A stretch of DNA of 22,810 nt, from positions 1-22,810 of the forward strand of contig JAYMTA010000953.1 in NCBI GenBank assembly GCA_036897625.1, given 5' to 3'. This stretch comes from Pelargonium cotyledonis (lineage: Eukaryota; Streptophyta; Magnoliopsida; Geraniales; Geraniaceae). Below the pieces are notes generated by a model. It was not told where the DNA came from. It searched no databases and saw only the letters and a list, made by a program, of their open reading frames with translations. The translations under genes were made by a program, and so were the position numbers. Shown here one piece after another: positions 21,701 to 22,810 of this stretch (position 1 is the first letter of the stretch; every line of letters starts with the position of its first letter).

Positions 21701-22808
21701 CTCAAGGTGTCACTAAACTGACACCTGAGTTTGTGAAAACAATTACAAAATGTGATACAAAAAGCTTGTCGGAAAAAGAAATACAAATTGGAGAAGTCAA
21801 TTACTTGTGCAAAATTCGATGAAAAGAACATTGACGTGTGTCTATTGAAATTTGTTGATGGCGCCGCTAAGGAAGACCCCAAACCAAATACAAATTGCTA
21901 GAACGCCAAGAAGACATGACAAGTCTAGAATTTTTTCAGAGTCAAGGGATGCCCACATTTAAATGACTTCTATAGAAAAAATAAAAAATAAAAACAAAAA
22001 CACTATATCAAAAACAGAAATCCCAACACAGCTGCCTTAGGGCATTGGTGTTTTCCAGCGAAAGACTATTGAGAGCCTTTCAACAACAAAAAAGGCCCTG
22101 ATACCAAGTACAAGATATGAAACGTTATTGTTAATATTGATTTAGAATAGAAGCCATTTATTTAGAACATTACATGAGTTGACTCAAAATTAAATACAAA
22201 ACCACCTAGGTTAAACCTTAATCTATGGACCTAATTGATCTATCTAAAATAAGACAAACAAATCTCATATATTATGGGATTCTAAATATCTCAAATGAAA
22301 TGTGATCATCACTAAGCATAAGTTTTGCTATCAATATGAGAAAATCTAGTAGCAACATTGTGATACCAAACATTGTGTTGATTGCAAATTTATAACTAAA
22401 TTTGTAAATGAAGACCTTGTAGGACAATAAGATACAACTGTTTCTTACGAATGCAAAGAAGAATATGTTGGAAAAATTTTCTGTAGATTATACCTGTAGC
22501 CCAGATTGCAGAAGTTTGTCATAATTGGCTGTCTCCAATGCAGTCTCGACATCTTGTGACATAGTATGTATAGTTTTCATAAGTAGATTCAAATCTAGAG
22601 GTGGCATTTCATCATCAAAATCTAAACGAGCCTCAATCTCAGTAAGCAGCTCAATACACTGAATCCTCAGTGATTTGACCATTGAAGAAAAACCTCCCTG
22701 TTGAAGAATGACGTGTTAGTCACAGATGCCTGTTGCCATAAATCTATACACCTGAGAAAGAAGGCATGCCTGAATTCCTGCTAGTGCTGCATCGGCAGGA
22801 GACGCAGA
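18797..22808 (-). CDS. mnmE: tRNA modification GTPase MnmE/TrmE, organellar, 3' part (N-terminus outside window)
   Basis: With MnmG, this GTPase modifies carbon 5 of the wobble uridine (U34) in mitochondrial and plastid tRNAs. Visible exons on the minus strand: 22808-22770 (or to 22752), 22697-22494, 21328-21269, 20511-20373, 20086-19968, 19312-19088 and 18991-18797. They give about 326 residues. Motifs in order: ADAALAGIQ and [20 protein letters not shown] (helical domain), P-loop [17 protein letters not shown] (switch I), [18 protein letters not shown] (G3/switch II), NKID (G4), and the C-terminal FCIGK, whose cysteine is needed for the modification in bacteria. The Met at 22682 is internal. 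The N-terminal folate-binding domain and any transit peptide lie past 22810. Organelle targeting is inferred from family knowledge. The intron after 19968 has a weak donor within a CT repeat. Confidence 0.95.
19768..19910. mobile_element. Small MITE-like inverted-repeat element
   Basis: The left arm AGAAATTGTGGTCGGTAATG continues GGAATTAGATTCTC. It resembles the reverse complement of the right arm, AGATTGAGTATTTTGGAATG continuing GGAATGAGAATC. The roughly 140-bp AT-rich interior includes a TTA run. Arms rich in GGAATGGGAATGAGAATC are common in plant MITEs as I recall. Exact ends and target duplications are unclear. Confidence 0.4.
19944..19966. repeat. (AG)11 microsatellite abutting an mnmE splice donor
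   Basis: There are 11.5 AG units on the plus strand. On the gene strand this reads CT repeats running straight out of the donor AAG|GT at 19967-19966, so donor positions +3 to +6 are CTCT instead of the usual AAGT-like sequence. Confidence 0.95.
20512..21268 (-). other. mnmE intron after the P-loop exon
   Basis: A 757-bp AT-rich intron with donor AAA|GTATGT and acceptor GTGCAG before SERAIVTE. A second AG lies 7 bases upstream (TTTTAG), but using it would shift the frame. I see no repeat or gene in it. Confidence 0.8.
21493..22295 (-). mobile_element. TRIM-like short LTR retroelement fossil in an mnmE intron
   Basis: Two direct repeats of about 190 bp (21493-21686 and 22109-22295) flank about 420 bp of non-coding DNA. 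Next to the upstream repeat on the minus strand, TGGTATCAGGGCC (22106-22094) matches a primer-binding site for initiator tRNA-Met. A purine-rich GAGGGTGG near 21690 before the downstream repeat fits a polypurine tract. The layout and size of about 0.8 kb fit a terminal-repeat retrotransposon in miniature, non-autonomous and without coding sequence. By eye the repeats agree at roughly five of six positions, so it is old. It lies in the same orientation as mnmE inside its 1165-bp intron (21329-22493). Exact ends and target duplication are not resolved. Confidence 0.7.
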
Positions 22809-22810
22809 GT

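Noticed and set aside
22488-22682. Met at 22682 as the start of a small separate gene
   Set aside because: The upstream GGFSS and ADAALAGIQ continue the MnmE helical domain through an intron, so this Met is internal.
1-22810. CRISPR arrays, rRNA or intact tRNA genes, operon-type bacterial genes
   Set aside because: None seen; all coding sequence is intron-split plant type, and the only tRNA-like sequence is the SINE head.

Overview
This is a stretch of plant nuclear DNA, most likely from a core eudicot. Genes are split into many short exons by AT-rich introns with GT-AG borders, flanks are AT-rich, and a tRNA-derived SINE, MITE-like repeats and a short LTR element sit in non-coding DNA. The proteins read closest to eudicot sequences I remember; I cannot name the species.

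Layout. 1-4490 is intergenic or promoter DNA with no convincing gene; it holds one MITE-like element (2028-2290). About 4490-18620 is one complete plus-strand gene for the homomeric, cytosolic-type acetyl-CoA carboxylase (ACC1). It has a non-coding first exon, a 752-bp leader intron and 31 coding exons (5615-18269), which join into one uninterrupted 2262-residue reading frame with biotin carboxylase, biotin carrier, central and carboxyltransferase regions in order. From about 18611 to the window end, on the minus strand, lies the 3' part of a nuclear gene for the organellar tRNA-modifying GTPase MnmE/TrmE. Seven exons are visible, about 326 C-terminal residues, and the N-terminal half lies beyond 22810. 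Its introns hold a MITE-like repeat and an old TRIM-like LTR element.

The two genes converge tail to tail with 527 bp between stop codons, and their poly(A) hexamers face each other within 21 bp. The functions are unrelated: ACC1 makes cytosolic malonyl-CoA for fatty-acid elongation and polyketide/flavonoid synthesis, while MnmE modifies the wobble uridine of organellar tRNAs.

I see no new multigene system. The points worth a second look concern splicing: a GC-AG intron in ACC1, a GC/GT donor choice in mnmE, two stop-free in-frame ACC1 introns, a donor merging into a CT microsatellite, and a 32-T tract before the last ACC1 exon. The facing poly(A) signals are also of interest.
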